Shown: in pieces, positions 1 through 9,395 of the stretch | Layout of the letters: each line of letters opens with the position of its first letter | Position numbering within the stretch: the first letter of the stretch is position 1 | Assembly: GCF_009827635.1 (NCBI RefSeq) | Contig: NZ_WTYW01000001.1 | Coordinates: 1,382,001 to 1,446,000 of the forward strand | DNA: 64,000 nucleotides | Direction: 5' to 3' | Source of the DNA: Parapontixanthobacter aurantiacus | GTDB lineage: Bacteria; Pseudomonadota; Alphaproteobacteria; Sphingomonadales; Sphingomonadaceae | The notes under the pieces: generated by a model | Told to the model about the DNA's origin: nothing | The model's input: only the letters and a program-made list of their open reading frames with translations | Databases searched by the model: none | Made by a program: the position numbers and the translations under genes

Positions 1-31
1 AGCCAGCACGCAAGGGCCTCCGCGCTATCGC

Positions 32-1402
32 TCACTCTTTCGCGTCCGCCGCCTTCTTCTTTTTCTTCATCGTGTCGTGGAAGCGATCGGCCCAGCCCGG
101 CTTGACGAGCTGTTCCCCGCGCACCAGCCGCAATTCGCCGTCGCCCACGTCGCGGCTGACCGCGCTGCCCGCCCCGACAATGGCGTCCGCCCCAATTTTC
201 ACGGGAGCGATGAGCGACGAGTTGGAGCCGATGAAGGCGCGCTCTCCGATCACCGTCTTGTACTTGAAATAGCCGTCATAGTTGCAGGTGATCGTGCCTG
301 CGCCGATATTCGCGCCCGCACCCACCTCCGCATCGCCGAGATAGGTAAGGTGGCCGGCCTTGGCCCCCTCGCCCAGCACGGCCTTCTTCATTTCGACGAA
401 ATTGCCGATCTTGGCGCCCTTTTTCAGCACGGCACCGGGGCGCAGGCGCGCATAGGGGCCGACTTCGCAGCCTTCGCCGACCTGCGCGCCTTCGAGATGG
501 CTGAATGCCTTGATGCGAACCTCGTCACCAACGCTGACGCCGGGACCGAAAACGACATTGGGCTCGATAACGACGTCCTTCCCGAGTTCGGTGTCGTAGC
601 TGAAGAAGACCGTTTCCGGCGCTTTCAAAGTCACGCCGTTCGCCATTGCATCCTCGCGCGCACTTTCCTGAAAGACGCGCTCCGCCTCCGCCAGTTCGGC
701 GCGGCTGTTGATGCCTTGCACCTCGGCCTCGTCGGTTTCCACGAGCGCGCTGGTCCGCCCGTCCTTCAGCGCGGTCATCACGATGTCAGGCAGGTAGTAT
801 TCGCCTGCCGCATTGTCGTTTCCGATACGCCGGAGCAAATCGAACAGATCGCGTGCGCGGGCCGCAAGCATCCCCGAGTTGCAGAGGTCGATCTGCCGTT
901 CCGCGGCGTTGGCGTCCTTGTATTCGACCATTTTGCCGATGGTGCGCCGGTCCTCGCTCACGATACGCCCGTAAGCGCCCGGATCGGCAGCCCTGAAGCC
1001 CAGCACCGTGCAGGGCGGCGCGTCCGACTCATGCAGGCGCTCGATCATGCGGCGGAGCGTCGCAGGGCGCACGAAGGGCACGTCGCCGTAGAGAACGACG
1101 ACATCGCCCTCGAAATCGGCCAGCTCATCTTCGGCCTGCTGCACCGCGTGACCCGTGCCGAGTTGCGGCTCCTGCAGGACGATCCGCGCGCGGCTGCCGA
1201 GGGCTGCTTCGATCTGCTCCGAACCGTGACCCGCGACGACGATCGTGCGCGTCGGCGCCAGTTCCTCCAGCGAGGCCAGCAGATGTTCGAGCATGGAACG
1301 CCCGCCGATCGGATGCAGCACCTTGTGCAGGTTCGACTTCATGCGCGTTCCCTTGCCCGCGGCAAGGATGATGGCGGCGATTTCGCGAGAGGGCGTGTTC
1401 AT
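32..1402 (-). CDS. glmU: Bifunctional UDP-GlcNAc pyrophosphorylase / GlcN-1-P acetyltransferase
   Basis: This cytoplasmic enzyme makes UDP-N-acetylglucosamine for peptidoglycan and lipid A by acetylating glucosamine-1-phosphate and then uridylylating it. The N-terminal nucleotidyltransferase carries LAAGKGTRMK at residues 13-22. From about residue 250 the protein is a left-handed beta-helix of hexapeptide repeats, ending in the acetyltransferase region (GAGTITCNYDG). At 456 aa it is full length for GlmU. It is divergent from gph with 63 bp between the starts. The 31 bases beyond its stop hold nothing recognisable before the window edge. Confidence 0.97.
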   Translation of the reverse strand: MNTPSREIAAIILAAGKGTRMKSNLHKVLHPIGGRSMLEHLLASLEELAPTRTIVVAGHGSEQIEAALGSRARIVLQEPQLGTGHAVQQAEDELADFEGDVVVLYGDVPFVRPATLRRMIERLHESDAPPCTVLGFRAADPGAYGRIVSEDRRTIGKMVEYKDANAAERQIDLCNSGMLAARARDLFDLLRRIGNDNAAGEYYLPDIVMTALKDGRTSALVETDEAEVQGINSRAELAEAERVFQESAREDAMANGVTLKAPETVFFSYDTELGKDVVIEPNVVFGPGVSVGDEVRIKAFSHLEGAQVGEGCEVGPYARLRPGAVLKKGAKIGNFVEMKKAVLGEGAKAGHLTYLGDAEVGAGANIGAGTITCNYDGYFKYKTVIGERAFIGSNSSLIAPVKIGADAIVGAGSAVSRDVGDGELRLVRGEQLVKPGWADRFHDTMKKKKKAADAKE

Positions 1403-1465
1403 GCAGTGGCCCTTGCCACCAATCGCTTGCAGTTTGAAGGAACATCCGTCAGCAGGCCTCGGGAT

Positions 1466-2158
1466 ATGGCCGATTTACCTTTCGATTGCGTCGGGTTCGA
1501 TCTCGACGGCACGTTGCTCGACACCCATCGCGACCTCGGCGAGGCGGTCAATCATGCCTTGCGCTCGGGCGGTTTCGAGCCGGTTCCCGTCGACAGCGCG
1601 GCAGATCTCATCGGCGGCGGCGCGAAGGTGATGCTCCAACGCGCCCTCGACGACCAGGGCGGCGTCCCCAAGGACGAGTTCCGCCCGCTCTATAAAACGA
1701 TGCTGGCATATTACGGCGAGAATTGCGCCGTTCATACCGCCCCCTACCCCGGAGCGATCGAAGTGCTCGACGAACTGGCGGAGCGCGGCGTCACCCTTTC
1801 GGTCGTCACGAACAAGTTCGAAGGTTTCGCCAACGACATTCTCGGGCAGATCGGACTTGCCGACCGCTTCGCTTGCATCATCGGCGGCGACAGCCTCGGC
1901 AAGGACGCGGACGGGAACTACCGCGCAAAGCCGCTTGCCGACCCGCTCCTCATGGCACGCGAGAAGTCTGGCGGCGGCAGCTTCGCCTTCATCGGCGATT
2001 CGAGCTACGACATCGGGGCCGCGCGCAATGCGAAGGTTCCCGTCGTCGCCGCCGCTTACGGCTATTGCGATCGCCCGGCGGAGGAACTCGGCGCAGATGC
2101 GGTCATAGCCAGTTTCGGCGAACTGATCCCCGCGCTCGAAGCCATCGCGCGAACCTGA
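1466..2158 (+). CDS. gph: HAD-family phosphoglycolate phosphatase
   Basis: This is a 230-aa HAD-superfamily phosphatase, probably removing phosphate from 2-phosphoglycolate formed during DNA repair or photorespiration-like chemistry. The catalytic DLDGTLLDT motif I lies at residues 12-20. Motif II is the VVTNK block and motif IV is the IGDSSYDI block, with an alpha-helical cap between. The open frame extends far upstream inside antisense glmU, but the ATG at 1466 places motif I correctly and clears glmU. Substrate assignment within the HAD family is by similarity, so another phosphosugar is possible. Confidence 0.9.
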   Translation: MADLPFDCVGFDLDGTLLDTHRDLGEAVNHALRSGGFEPVPVDSAADLIGGGAKVMLQRALDDQGGVPKDEFRPLYKTMLAYYGENCAVHTAPYPGAIEVLDELAERGVTLSVVTNKFEGFANDILGQIGLADRFACIIGGDSLGKDADGNYRAKPLADPLLMAREKSGGGSFAFIGDSSYDIGAARNAKVPVVAAAYGYCDRPAEELGADAVIASFGELIPALEAIART

Positions 2159-2337
2159 TTCGAAGGTTTCGCCGGACGATGCGAAACGCACCCGTCCCCG
2201 CCACTCGCCCGCTGCCCCTACGGCATCGCCTTGCCGGGCGGGCGCAGTTGCGCAGCAGGACGGAACCTGCCACCTGCGGATCGCATTGAACCTGACGTAA
2301 CCCCACTCATCAGTCACATCTACCGGGAGAAGAACCC

Positions 2338-3267
2338 ATGACCATTTCCTTCAAGGACCGCGTTGCCATCGTTACCGGAGCCGGCGGCGGGCTGGGCCGC
2401 GAATATGCGCTCGAACTCGCACGGCGCGGCGCAAAGGTCGTGGTCAACGATCTCGGCGGATCGCGCGACGGGACCGGCACCTCCGATGCCGCGGCCGAAG
2501 TCGTCGAGGAAATCGAGAAGGCGGGCGGCGAAGCGATGGCGAACGGCTCGTCCGTCACCGAATACGACCAGATGGAAAAGATGGTCGCCGACGCGAAGCA
2601 GAAATGGGGCGGCGTCCATATCTTGATCAACAATGCCGGCGTCCTGCGCGACAAGAGCTTTGCCAAGATGACGCCCGACGATTTCGAATTCGTCGTGCGC
2701 GTCCACCTCCTGGGTTCGGCCTATGCGACGAAGGCGTGCTGGGACCTCTTCCGCGAACAGACCTATGGACGCATCCTGATGACCGCGTCGTCCACCGGCC
2801 TGTTCGGCAATTTCGGTCAGGCGAATTACGGCGCGGCCAAGCTGGGCCTTGCCGGCCTGACGAAGACGCTTCACCTCGAAGGCGCAAAGTACAACATCAA
2901 GTGCAACACGCTGGCGCCGGTCGCGGGAACGCGCATGACCGAGGACATCTTCCCGGAACAGGCATTCGAACTGTTCAGCCCTGAAAACGTCGCACCTGCC
3001 GCGCTCTATCTTGTGAGCGAGGATGCTCCCTCCAACGCCATCGTCGGCGCGGGCGCCGGTGGCTTCCACTCCGCCTGGGTCGTTATGAACGATGCCGTCT
3101 GGCTGCCCGAGGACGAACGCACGGTAGAGGGCTTCGCCGAGAACTGGGAAAAGATTTCCGCCCAATCGAACCTCGTCGCGCCGCAATCGGGCGCCGAGCA
3201 GTCGGGCGCAATCCTCAAGGCCATGCAGAAGGTCACGGGCGACGGACCGGCAAGCGCGCGCGGCTGA
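2338..3267 (+). CDS. SDR-family oxidoreductase, multifunctional-enzyme (17-beta-HSD4) type
   Basis: This is an NAD(P)-dependent short-chain dehydrogenase of 309 aa, longer than the usual 250. The dinucleotide motif is [11 protein letters not shown] near residue 13, followed by [13 protein letters not shown], which resembles the 3-hydroxyacyl-CoA dehydrogenase part of peroxisomal multifunctional enzyme 2. NNAG, the catalytic Ser (TASSTG) and YGAAK are all present. A likely role is oxidation of 3-hydroxyacyl-CoA in a beta-oxidation-like pathway; this is inferred from the family. GGGAGAAGAA precedes the ATG. It stands alone, 179 bp after gph. Confidence 0.85.
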   Translation: MTISFKDRVAIVTGAGGGLGREYALELARRGAKVVVNDLGGSRDGTGTSDAAAEVVEEIEKAGGEAMANGSSVTEYDQMEKMVADAKQKWGGVHILINNAGVLRDKSFAKMTPDDFEFVVRVHLLGSAYATKACWDLFREQTYGRILMTASSTGLFGNFGQANYGAAKLGLAGLTKTLHLEGAKYNIKCNTLAPVAGTRMTEDIFPEQAFELFSPENVAPAALYLVSEDAPSNAIVGAGAGGFHSAWVVMNDAVWLPEDERTVEGFAENWEKISAQSNLVAPQSGAEQSGAILKAMQKVTGDGPASARG

Positions 3268-3307
3268 TCGGCGGACCTCGACGGTAGGAACTAATCGTCG
3301 CACCGTA

Positions 3308-3336
3308 TTGACAGGGTAATACACTCCGGCTTATCT
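3308..3336 (+). promoter_or_regulatory. Sigma-70-like promoter of the 3366 membrane-protein gene
   Basis: A perfect TTGACA -35 at 3308-3313 is followed by a 17-base spacer and TTATCT at 3331-3336. The downstream gene starts at 3366, giving a leader of about 20 bases that includes a purine-rich GGGGGGAGAAAG stretch. The assignment rests only on the match to the consensus. Confidence 0.55.
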
Positions 3337-3365
3337 CGTCCCGAACGGGGGGAGAAAGTTCGGCG

Positions 3366-4541
3366 ATGTATAGCAACGAAGAGATCAATTCGGCGGTGGC
3401 TTCCGGGGCTTTGAGCGCGGAGGCTGCCGCCTCTTTGCGTGCCCACGTGGCAGAGCTTCGTTCGATGCCAGTCGCGAATGAAGAGCAGTTCCGGCTCGTC
3501 ACCAGTTTCAACGACATCTTCGTCGCTATCGGCGTCGTCATCATGCTGGTCGCCGCCGGTGCGATCGGGCAGGCGATCGTCGGTGCCTTCATCCCCGCCC
3601 CGCCCTTTCCGAACGAAACCTTGAGCGAGGAAGCTCTAGAGGCTGCCTGGTGGGTCTATATGGAACAAGCAAGCTACCGTTCCGCATGGCAATGGGCGCT
3701 CGGCAGCGCTCTCGTCGCCGCGACGGCGTGGGGTTTGGCCGAGTTCTTCACGGCCAAGCGGCGCATGGCCCTGCCCTCGATCATCCTGCTTCTCGCATTC
3801 GTCGGCGCGATCTTCGCCGCGATCTTCAACCTCGGCGAAGGACTGCTTCGCGATGTGCCGGAATGGGTCGGAGCAATCTTCATTTCCTTCGCCGGCCTTA
3901 TCGCGGCGCTCGGCGCGTGGCTGCACTGGCGCCGGTTCATGGTGCCGATCACCATCGCGGCGGGCACGGCGGCGCTCGCCGTCACCGTCATCGGTCTGAT
4001 CGCTGCAGGCCTCTACAATACGGGTTTCGAAGACATCGAGAACGTGATGCTCGGGCTGACCTTCGTCGCGGGAATAGGCGTCTTCCTGTTCGCCATGCGC
4101 TGGGACACGAGCGACCTTCAGCGCACGACGCGGCGCAGCGACGTTGCCTTTTGGCTCCACTTGCTCGCCGCGCCGATGATCGCGCATCCCGTCTTCTATT
4201 CGCTCGGCGTGATGGATGGCGGCGATGCGGTCGGCATCGGCCAGGCTCTTGCCGTGGTTGCGATCTACGTCCTGTTCGGCCTGGTCGCGCTCGCAATCGA
4301 TAGGCGCGCCCTGCTCGTATCCGCTCTCGCTTACGTGCTGGTGGCGCTCGGCCTTCTGTTCGACCGCTTCGGCGCCGTAGAGCTCAGCTTTGCGCTGACC
4401 GCGCTGGTGATCGGCTCTGCGCTGCTCAGCCTGTCGGCCTTCTGGACCCCGATCCGCAGCGCGCTCGTAAGCAACTTGCCGCCTCGCGTGCAGGCGCGCC
4501 TGCCGGAGTCCGCTCTCGAGGGGTCCGCCCTAACCGCCTGA
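3366..4541 (+). CDS. Multi-spanning membrane protein (DUF2157-like)
   Basis: This 391-aa protein has an acidic soluble N-terminus of about 55 residues (NEEINSAVASGALSAEAA) and then about ten hydrophobic segments, so it is an inner-membrane protein. The short helical N-terminal region ahead of many transmembrane helices resembles DUF2157 proteins, but I cannot assign a function. It is monocistronic, with its own promoter at 3308-3336, and it converges on the DUF2794 gene. No catalytic motif is visible. Confidence 0.7.
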   Translation: MYSNEEINSAVASGALSAEAAASLRAHVAELRSMPVANEEQFRLVTSFNDIFVAIGVVIMLVAAGAIGQAIVGAFIPAPPFPNETLSEEALEAAWWVYMEQASYRSAWQWALGSALVAATAWGLAEFFTAKRRMALPSIILLLAFVGAIFAAIFNLGEGLLRDVPEWVGAIFISFAGLIAALGAWLHWRRFMVPITIAAGTAALAVTVIGLIAAGLYNTGFEDIENVMLGLTFVAGIGVFLFAMRWDTSDLQRTTRRSDVAFWLHLLAAPMIAHPVFYSLGVMDGGDAVGIGQALAVVAIYVLFGLVALAIDRRALLVSALAYVLVALGLLFDRFGAVELSFALTALVIGSALLSLSAFWTPIRSALVSNLPPRVQARLPESALEGSALTA

Positions 4542-4576
4542 AACTTCGGGAAAGCACGTTAAACGTCGATGAGCGC

Positions 4577-4933
4577 CTAGCCGTCGACCGATTTGACGAG
4601 GCGGCGTTCGACCGGGGCGAGGACGCCGCTCAATTCGTGACCGCGCTTCAGAATCTGCCCGTGTTCGCCGAACAGGGCCCACATGCCTTGCTTGTTGCGC
4701 AGCGCGGGCCGCTTCTCGATGCGCGCCTGCGGGCGTTCGGCGGCCCGCCGGAACGCAGCGAACATGGCGGCATCCTTCGTAAAATCCATCGCGTAGTCGC
4801 GCCATTCCCCGGCGGCCACCATGCGTCCATAGAGGTCGAGGATGCGCTGCAATTCCTGCCGGTCGAAGCCGACCTGTCCGTCTTTCGCATGACCGAAGGC
4901 GGGAAATGGCAGGATGTTGGGTTCGTTCTTCAT
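4577..4933 (-). CDS. DUF2794 domain protein
   Basis: This is a small 118-aa soluble protein of the alphaproteobacterial DUF2794 family, function unknown. Its recognisable core is the FDRQELQRILDLYGRMVAAGEW block near the N-terminus and a QGMWALFGEHGQIL block near the C-terminus. An upstream ATG would add 17 residues and overlap the serine acetyltransferase gene. The ATG at 4933 (protein starting MKNEPN) leaves a 19-bp gap and fits the family better. It is the last gene of the run DUF2066-hdaA-cysE-DUF2794. Confidence 0.8.
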   Translation of the reverse strand: MKNEPNILPFPAFGHAKDGQVGFDRQELQRILDLYGRMVAAGEWRDYAMDFTKDAAMFAAFRRAAERPQARIEKRPALRNKQGMWALFGEHGQILKRGHELSGVLAPVERRLVKSVDG

Positions 4934-4952
4934 CGCTTTGGCTGGCCGTCCG

Positions 4953-5666
4953 TCAGTTCGGCTGCTCCTCGCCGGGGCGGGCATGTGCCTGCTCGGTTAC
5001 CGGCGGCTCCCTCATGGCGCGCAATTCCGCCAGTTCCGCGCGCAGCAACGCAAGTTCGCGTTCCATCCGCTCGATGCAGTCGGTCCGCACCTCGCCATTG
5101 TCGTCGCATGGCGTGGCATAGGGGGTGAATTCGGCGAACCATTCGCGCATGGGCACGGTCGTCGGGCGAGCCTTCAAACCGACCATCGTCGTCCCGTCGG
5201 GCACGTCTTCCAAGACGACGGCATTCGCGCCGATCCGGGCGCGCTTGCCGACGATGATCGGGCCGATGACCTGTGCGCCCGAACCGACGATCACTTCGTC
5301 AGACAGCGTCGGGTGGCGCTTGCCGCCTACCCCGCTGGTCGGGTTCGTCCCGCCCATCGTGACGTTCTGGTAGATGGTCACGTTGTCGCCGATCTCGCAG
5401 GTTTCCCCGATGACGGTGAAACCGTGGTCGATGAAGAAGTTTCGCCCGATCCGCGCGCCGGGATGGATGTCGATCGCCGTCAGAAAGCGGGAGAAATGGT
5501 TGACCGCGCGCGCCAGGAAATAGAGCCGCGCCTCGAACAGCCAGTGCGAGACACGGTGGAAGCCGACCGCCCAGACGCCCGGATACAGCATGACCTCCCA
5601 GCGCGAGCGCGGCGCCGGGTCGCGGGCCATGATGGAATCGAGATAGGCAGTCAGCTTTGCGAACAT
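4953..5666 (-). CDS. cysE: Serine O-acetyltransferase (EpsC type)
   Basis: The enzyme acetylates L-serine with acetyl-CoA to give O-acetylserine, the precursor for cysteine synthesis. The 237-aa protein has a short helical N-terminus and then hexapeptide repeats of a left-handed beta-helix (IGRNFFIDHGFTVIGE, VTIYQNVTMGG), including the active-site His in the DHG block. It lacks the long N-terminal domain of enterobacterial CysE and so matches the EpsC subgroup. The charged C-terminal tail (ERELALLRAELAELRAMRE) looks like a short coiled coil. It follows hdaA by 30 bp. Confidence 0.92.
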   Translation of the reverse strand: MFAKLTAYLDSIMARDPAPRSRWEVMLYPGVWAVGFHRVSHWLFEARLYFLARAVNHFSRFLTAIDIHPGARIGRNFFIDHGFTVIGETCEIGDNVTIYQNVTMGGTNPTSGVGGKRHPTLSDEVIVGSGAQVIGPIIVGKRARIGANAVVLEDVPDGTTMVGLKARPTTVPMREWFAEFTPYATPCDDNGEVRTDCIERMERELALLRAELAELRAMREPPVTEQAHARPGEEQPN

Positions 5667-5696
5667 GATCCTCGATCGCTTAATCTTTTTACACGC

Positions 5697-6362
5697 TTAC
5701 AGCAAATAGGGTTCGCTCGGCCCCTCGACCGCTTCGAGCGCGTCGCGGCACAGAGCGCGCGAGGGCGGCGTCTTGCGCTCGAGGCTGAGACGGTCGATCT
5801 CCGCAACGATCCGCTCTGCCGCCGCAAAGCTGCGGGTCATGCGCGCCATCAGATAGGCAGTGGACGCTTCGCCCAGAACCAGCCCTCGCCGTTCCGCGTG
5901 ACTTTCCATGAGGTCCGCCATCATCGCATCGTCGGGCGGGCCGATCTCGCATTGCAGCGCCGCGCCCAGCCGGGACCGCAGATCGGGGAGCGCGATGTTC
6001 CACCCGCGCTCGCCGAACAGTCCGTCCTGCGATGCCGAACCCTCCGACAGATCGACTGTCAGGAGAAGGAGTTGACCGTTTTGCTGGGCGCGGTTCCAGG
6101 CATGGAAGATTATCGCATCAGGCTTCGTCGCGGCATCGTCGATCACTTCTGCCGTCGGCGAGGATGCGGCGAACCAGCGGGCGAGCAGGCTCTTGCCCGA
6201 ACGGGGCGGCCCGGCGAGGATGCAGGTTCCGAACGGCCAGCTTTCGGGTCGGCGGAGGGCTTCGACAGCCGCGCGATTGGCTTCTCCGGTGACGATGCGC
6301 TGGGGTTCGCCGGGGTCGCCTTCGCTCAATGGCAAGGCGATCTGTTCGGGTCGGGCGATCAT
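5697..6362 (-). CDS. hdaA: HdaA, DnaA-related regulator of replication initiation
   Basis: This is a short DnaA-like AAA+ protein of 221 aa that lacks the DnaA DNA-binding domain. In alphaproteobacteria HdaA acts with the sliding clamp to convert DnaA-ATP to DnaA-ADP and limit re-initiation. The Walker A GPPRSGKS is at residues 51-58, a degenerate Walker B follows (EVIDDA), and the LPDLRSRL block is the expected sensor region. The N-terminal QIALPL resembles the clamp-binding QL-x-LPL motif of Hda proteins. It lies 13 bp after the DUF2066 gene, a usual alphaproteobacterial neighbourhood near purM. Confidence 0.88.
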   Translation of the reverse strand: MIARPEQIALPLSEGDPGEPQRIVTGEANRAAVEALRRPESWPFGTCILAGPPRSGKSLLARWFAASSPTAEVIDDAATKPDAIIFHAWNRAQQNGQLLLLTVDLSEGSASQDGLFGERGWNIALPDLRSRLGAALQCEIGPPDDAMMADLMESHAERRGLVLGEASTAYLMARMTRSFAAAERIVAEIDRLSLERKTPPSRALCRDALEAVEGPSEPYLL

Positions 6363-6375
6363 CGCTCGCCCGCTC

Positions 6376-7638
6376 CTAGCGCGAAATGAGGAGCGCGTTG
6401 CTGCCCTGCTGCACGGTGAAGCCGCGGGCCGACAGGGCCGCCGCGAGTTCGCCGAGCGAACCGGCGTACTGGACGCTCATCACAGAGGTTCCGCCGAGCG
6501 CCGTGCTGCTGACGCTGGCGCCGCGCACACCCGGTGCGCCGCGCACGCCGCTCAGTGCCGCATCGAAGCTCTGCGCGTCGGGCGTCGCGAACTGGACGGT
6601 ATAGGTCGCGATGCTCGCCGACGGCGTGTCGGGCTGGTCGGCAGGGGTCTGCGCGTCCGGCGTCGCGGCGGGCGGGGGCGCTGCCTGCGTACGGTCGTAA
6701 TTTTCGAGCTGTCGGCCAAGTTCGATCAGCTGCTGGAGCGCGGGATCGACTTCCCCGCCTTCGAGGTCGAGCGTCGCATCCGGGCGCAACCGGCCCGAGG
6801 TCAGCGCGCGCTGATAGATGCGATCGAGCTGGCGCACCGCATTGCGCAGCATGTCGGGCAGTTCCTCGTCCGAAGCGGCGGTCATGGTGAACCCGTCGAG
6901 ATAGCGGCTGTCCGGTCCGAAGCGCGCGACGAAGCGCCCGGTTATCGGCCCGCCGGGATAGGTGTATTCGAGACGGGCGACCGGAATGAGCACGTCCGCC
7001 GCGTTGAACTGGTCGAGGATGGTGCGCCACCAGTAACGGCTGCGCCGCTCGGTCTGTCCCGCGGTCAGCAGCAGCGACTGTCCGCCCGCGCCCGAGGGAC
7101 GCACGTAGTTGATGCGGCTGCCGCCCGGCTGGAACTCCGCCCAGGCGCGCTGCCACGCATTGCGCTGTTCGTAGATGATGGCCGTTCCGCCGCTGACCGT
7201 GACAGGCAGAAGCAGCATCGGCGCGGAGCGGGACACCTGCCCTCCGCGACCCAGCAGGCTGCCTGCGCGCTGGCGGTCGAAGATGACGCCCAGCGTCGCG
7301 ATGTAGCGGCGCGGGCCGATCTGTTCCTTCTCGATGACGATCGAGGAGACGAGCGATTGGAGCTGCGAATCGGAGATGGCGGGACCGCCTGCGCGTTCCC
7401 AGGCAATGCGCTGCGCCTCGCGCCACCCTTCCTGCTGGGCATCGCGGGCGCTCTCGCCGGTGACGTCGACCTCGACCCCCTCGATGACGATGTCGGTGCT
7501 CGCCGCGACCGGCGCGATCCCGCGCTCCCCCTCGACCTGGGCAAGAACGATGGCGGCGCATACGAGGCAAAGCAGCACCGCGAGCGCGGCGATGAGCGGG
7601 CGACGATCGGCCGGAAGGGGCAGGCGGGATAGCATCAT
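6376..7638 (-). CDS. DUF2066-like exported protein
   Basis: This is a 420-aa protein with an N-terminal hydrophobic segment ([19 protein letters not shown], about residues 14-32) that serves as a signal anchor or signal peptide. The following region ([19 protein letters not shown]) resembles DUF2066, whose function is unknown. A Pro/Ala/Asp-rich linker around residues 315-335 separates a C-terminal small alpha/beta domain, sometimes described as heavy-metal-associated-like, but no CxxC is present. The start at 7638 (ATGATG) is chosen because it gives the signal; the frame is open upstream only through antisense purM. It is divergent from purM and begins the hdaA run. Confidence 0.75.
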   Translation of the reverse strand: MMLSRLPLPADRRPLIAALAVLLCLVCAAIVLAQVEGERGIAPVAASTDIVIEGVEVDVTGESARDAQQEGWREAQRIAWERAGGPAISDSQLQSLVSSIVIEKEQIGPRRYIATLGVIFDRQRAGSLLGRGGQVSRSAPMLLLPVTVSGGTAIIYEQRNAWQRAWAEFQPGGSRINYVRPSGAGGQSLLLTAGQTERRSRYWWRTILDQFNAADVLIPVARLEYTYPGGPITGRFVARFGPDSRYLDGFTMTAASDEELPDMLRNAVRQLDRIYQRALTSGRLRPDATLDLEGGEVDPALQQLIELGRQLENYDRTQAAPPPAATPDAQTPADQPDTPSASIATYTVQFATPDAQSFDAALSGVRGAPGVRGASVSSTALGGTSVMSVQYAGSLGELAAALSARGFTVQQGSNALLISR

Positions 7639-7707
7639 GGGGAAAACGAGACGCCTTTTGCCCAAAGAGCGATGGATTTCCAAGCGCGAATGCGTAAGGC
7701 AGGGCAA

Positions 7708-8805
7708 ATGAGCGAAAAATCTGCGTCCTATACCTATGAAGAAGCGGGCGTTTCCATCGCTGCGGGCAATGCCCTCGTCAAGGCGATCGGGCCGCTGGTC
7801 AAGGCGACCGCGCGCCCCGGTGCGGATAGCGAGATCGGGGGTTTCGGCGGTTTCTTCGATCCGAAGGCGGCGGGCTATGCCGACCCGCTGCTCGTCGCGG
7901 CGAATGACGGCGTCGGCACCAAGGTCAAGCTTGCCATAGAGCACAACCGCCACGACACGATCGGGCAGGATCTCGTCGCGATGTGCGTCAACGACCTCAT
8001 CGTGCAAGGCGCCGAACCGCTGTTCTTCCTCGACTATTTCGCCACCGGCAAGCTGGAGACGGGTATCGCGGAACGGGTCGTCGGCAGCATTGCAGAGGCA
8101 TGCAGGATGGCAGGCTGCGCGCTGATCGGCGGAGAGACCGCGGAAATGCCGGGAATGTATGCGGCAGGCGATTACGACCTTGCAGGCTTCTGCGTCGGCG
8201 CGGTCGAGCGCGGCGAGCAACTGACCGGAGAGCGCGTCGCCCCCGGCCATGTCCTGATCGGGCTGGCGAGCAGCGGCGTCCATTCGAACGGCTATTCGCT
8301 GGTCAGGCGCTTGGCCGCAGACAAGGATTGGAAGCTCGACCGCCCCGCCCTGTTCGATCAGGAGGTGCTGCTGATTGATGCTCTTGTCGCCCCGACGCGG
8401 ATCTATGTGGAAAGCCTGTTGCCGCTCATTCGGGAGCAGCGGATCGACGCGCTCGCTCACATCACCGGCGGCGGCCTTCTCGAAAACATCCCGCGCATCC
8501 TGCCCGAAGGCTGTCACGCAATCGTCGATGCCGATAGCTGGCGGCAAAGCGGCCTCATGGCGTTCCTCCAGGCGCAGGGCAATATCGAGCCGGAGGAAAT
8601 GGCGCGAACCTTCAATTGCGGCATCGGCATTGTGCTGGCCGTCGATCCCATAAAAGCCGACAGCCTGCTCGACGCGCTTCGCAAGGCGGGAGAGACGCCG
8701 CATCGCATCGGCGAGATCGTCGCGGGCGAAAAGGGCTGCACGGTCAGGGGTTCGCAAGGAACCTGGAGCGCGCGGTCGGACTGGGAAGCGCGCCACCTTG
8801 GCTGA
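7708..8805 (+). CDS. purM: Phosphoribosylformylglycinamidine cyclo-ligase (AIR synthetase)
   Basis: The enzyme catalyses the fifth step of de novo purine synthesis, the ATP-dependent closure of FGAM to AIR. The protein contains the conserved [38 protein letters not shown] and [11 protein letters not shown] blocks. From the ATG at 7708 it has 365 aa, close to the family norm. An in-frame ATG at 7672 would add 12 residues without an obvious benefit. The stop overlaps the purN start, so the two genes are translationally coupled. Confidence 0.96.
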   Translation: MSEKSASYTYEEAGVSIAAGNALVKAIGPLVKATARPGADSEIGGFGGFFDPKAAGYADPLLVAANDGVGTKVKLAIEHNRHDTIGQDLVAMCVNDLIVQGAEPLFFLDYFATGKLETGIAERVVGSIAEACRMAGCALIGGETAEMPGMYAAGDYDLAGFCVGAVERGEQLTGERVAPGHVLIGLASSGVHSNGYSLVRRLAADKDWKLDRPALFDQEVLLIDALVAPTRIYVESLLPLIREQRIDALAHITGGGLLENIPRILPEGCHAIVDADSWRQSGLMAFLQAQGNIEPEEMARTFNCGIGIVLAVDPIKADSLLDALRKAGETPHRIGEIVAGEKGCTVRGSQGTWSARSDWEARHLG

Positions 8806-9394
8806 CCTGACGGCGACGAAGGCGCGGGTCGCGGTGTTCATTTCCGGCACCGGCACCAATATGGCGGCGTTGCTCTATGCCAGCAGGCTTCCGACGAGCA
8901 ATTACGAGATCGTGCTTGTCGCCAGCAATCGCGAAGACGCCAAGGGCCTGACACTCGCCCGCGCCGAAGGCATTGCGACATTCGCTCAGTCGCACCGGGG
9001 CATGGAGCGGGATGCGCATGATGCGGCGATGGAACAGGCGGCGCAGGCGGCGGGTGCGGATTATATCGCGCTTGCGGGTTACATGCGCATCCTCGGCACA
9101 GCTTTCGTCGAACGCTGGAGCGAGCGGATGCTCAATATCCATCCCTCCCTTCTGCCGCGCTACAAGGGTCTCGACACGCATGGCCGTGCCATTGCGGCGG
9201 GCGACATGCATGGCGGGGTCAGCGTCCACCTCGTCACCGCCGATCTCGACGGCGGCGAGGTGCTCGCGCAGATGCCGGTGGCGATCGAGGAAGGCGACAC
9301 GCCGGAAACCCTCGAGGCGCGCGTGCGTTTTGCCGAGCATCAAGTCTATCCCTTCGCCCTTTCCCGCCATATCGACCGGCACCGCACTTCCTGA
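8798..9394 (+). CDS. purN: Phosphoribosylglycinamide formyltransferase
   Basis: PurN transfers a formyl group from 10-formyl-tetrahydrofolate to GAR, the third step of purine synthesis. The N-terminal FISGTGTNM motif and the folate-site [14 protein letters not shown] are intact. Asn, His and Asp of the active site appear in the expected order (NIHPSLLP, then LDGGEV). The best start is TTG at 8798, eight bases inside the end of purM, because no ATG or GTG lies before the first conserved strand. At 198 aa the length is normal. Confidence 0.95.
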   Translation: MADLTATKARVAVFISGTGTNMAALLYASRLPTSNYEIVLVASNREDAKGLTLARAEGIATFAQSHRGMERDAHDAAMEQAAQAAGADYIALAGYMRILGTAFVERWSERMLNIHPSLLPRYKGLDTHGRAIAAGDMHGGVSVHLVTADLDGGEVLAQMPVAIEEGDTPETLEARVRFAEHQVYPFALSRHIDRHRTS

Positions 9395-9395
9395 C

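Noticed and set aside
2260-2295. EcfG-like GGAAC-N17-CATT promoter ahead of the SDR at 2338
   Set aside because: The -10 element differs from CGTT and there is no second line of support, so it was not annotated.
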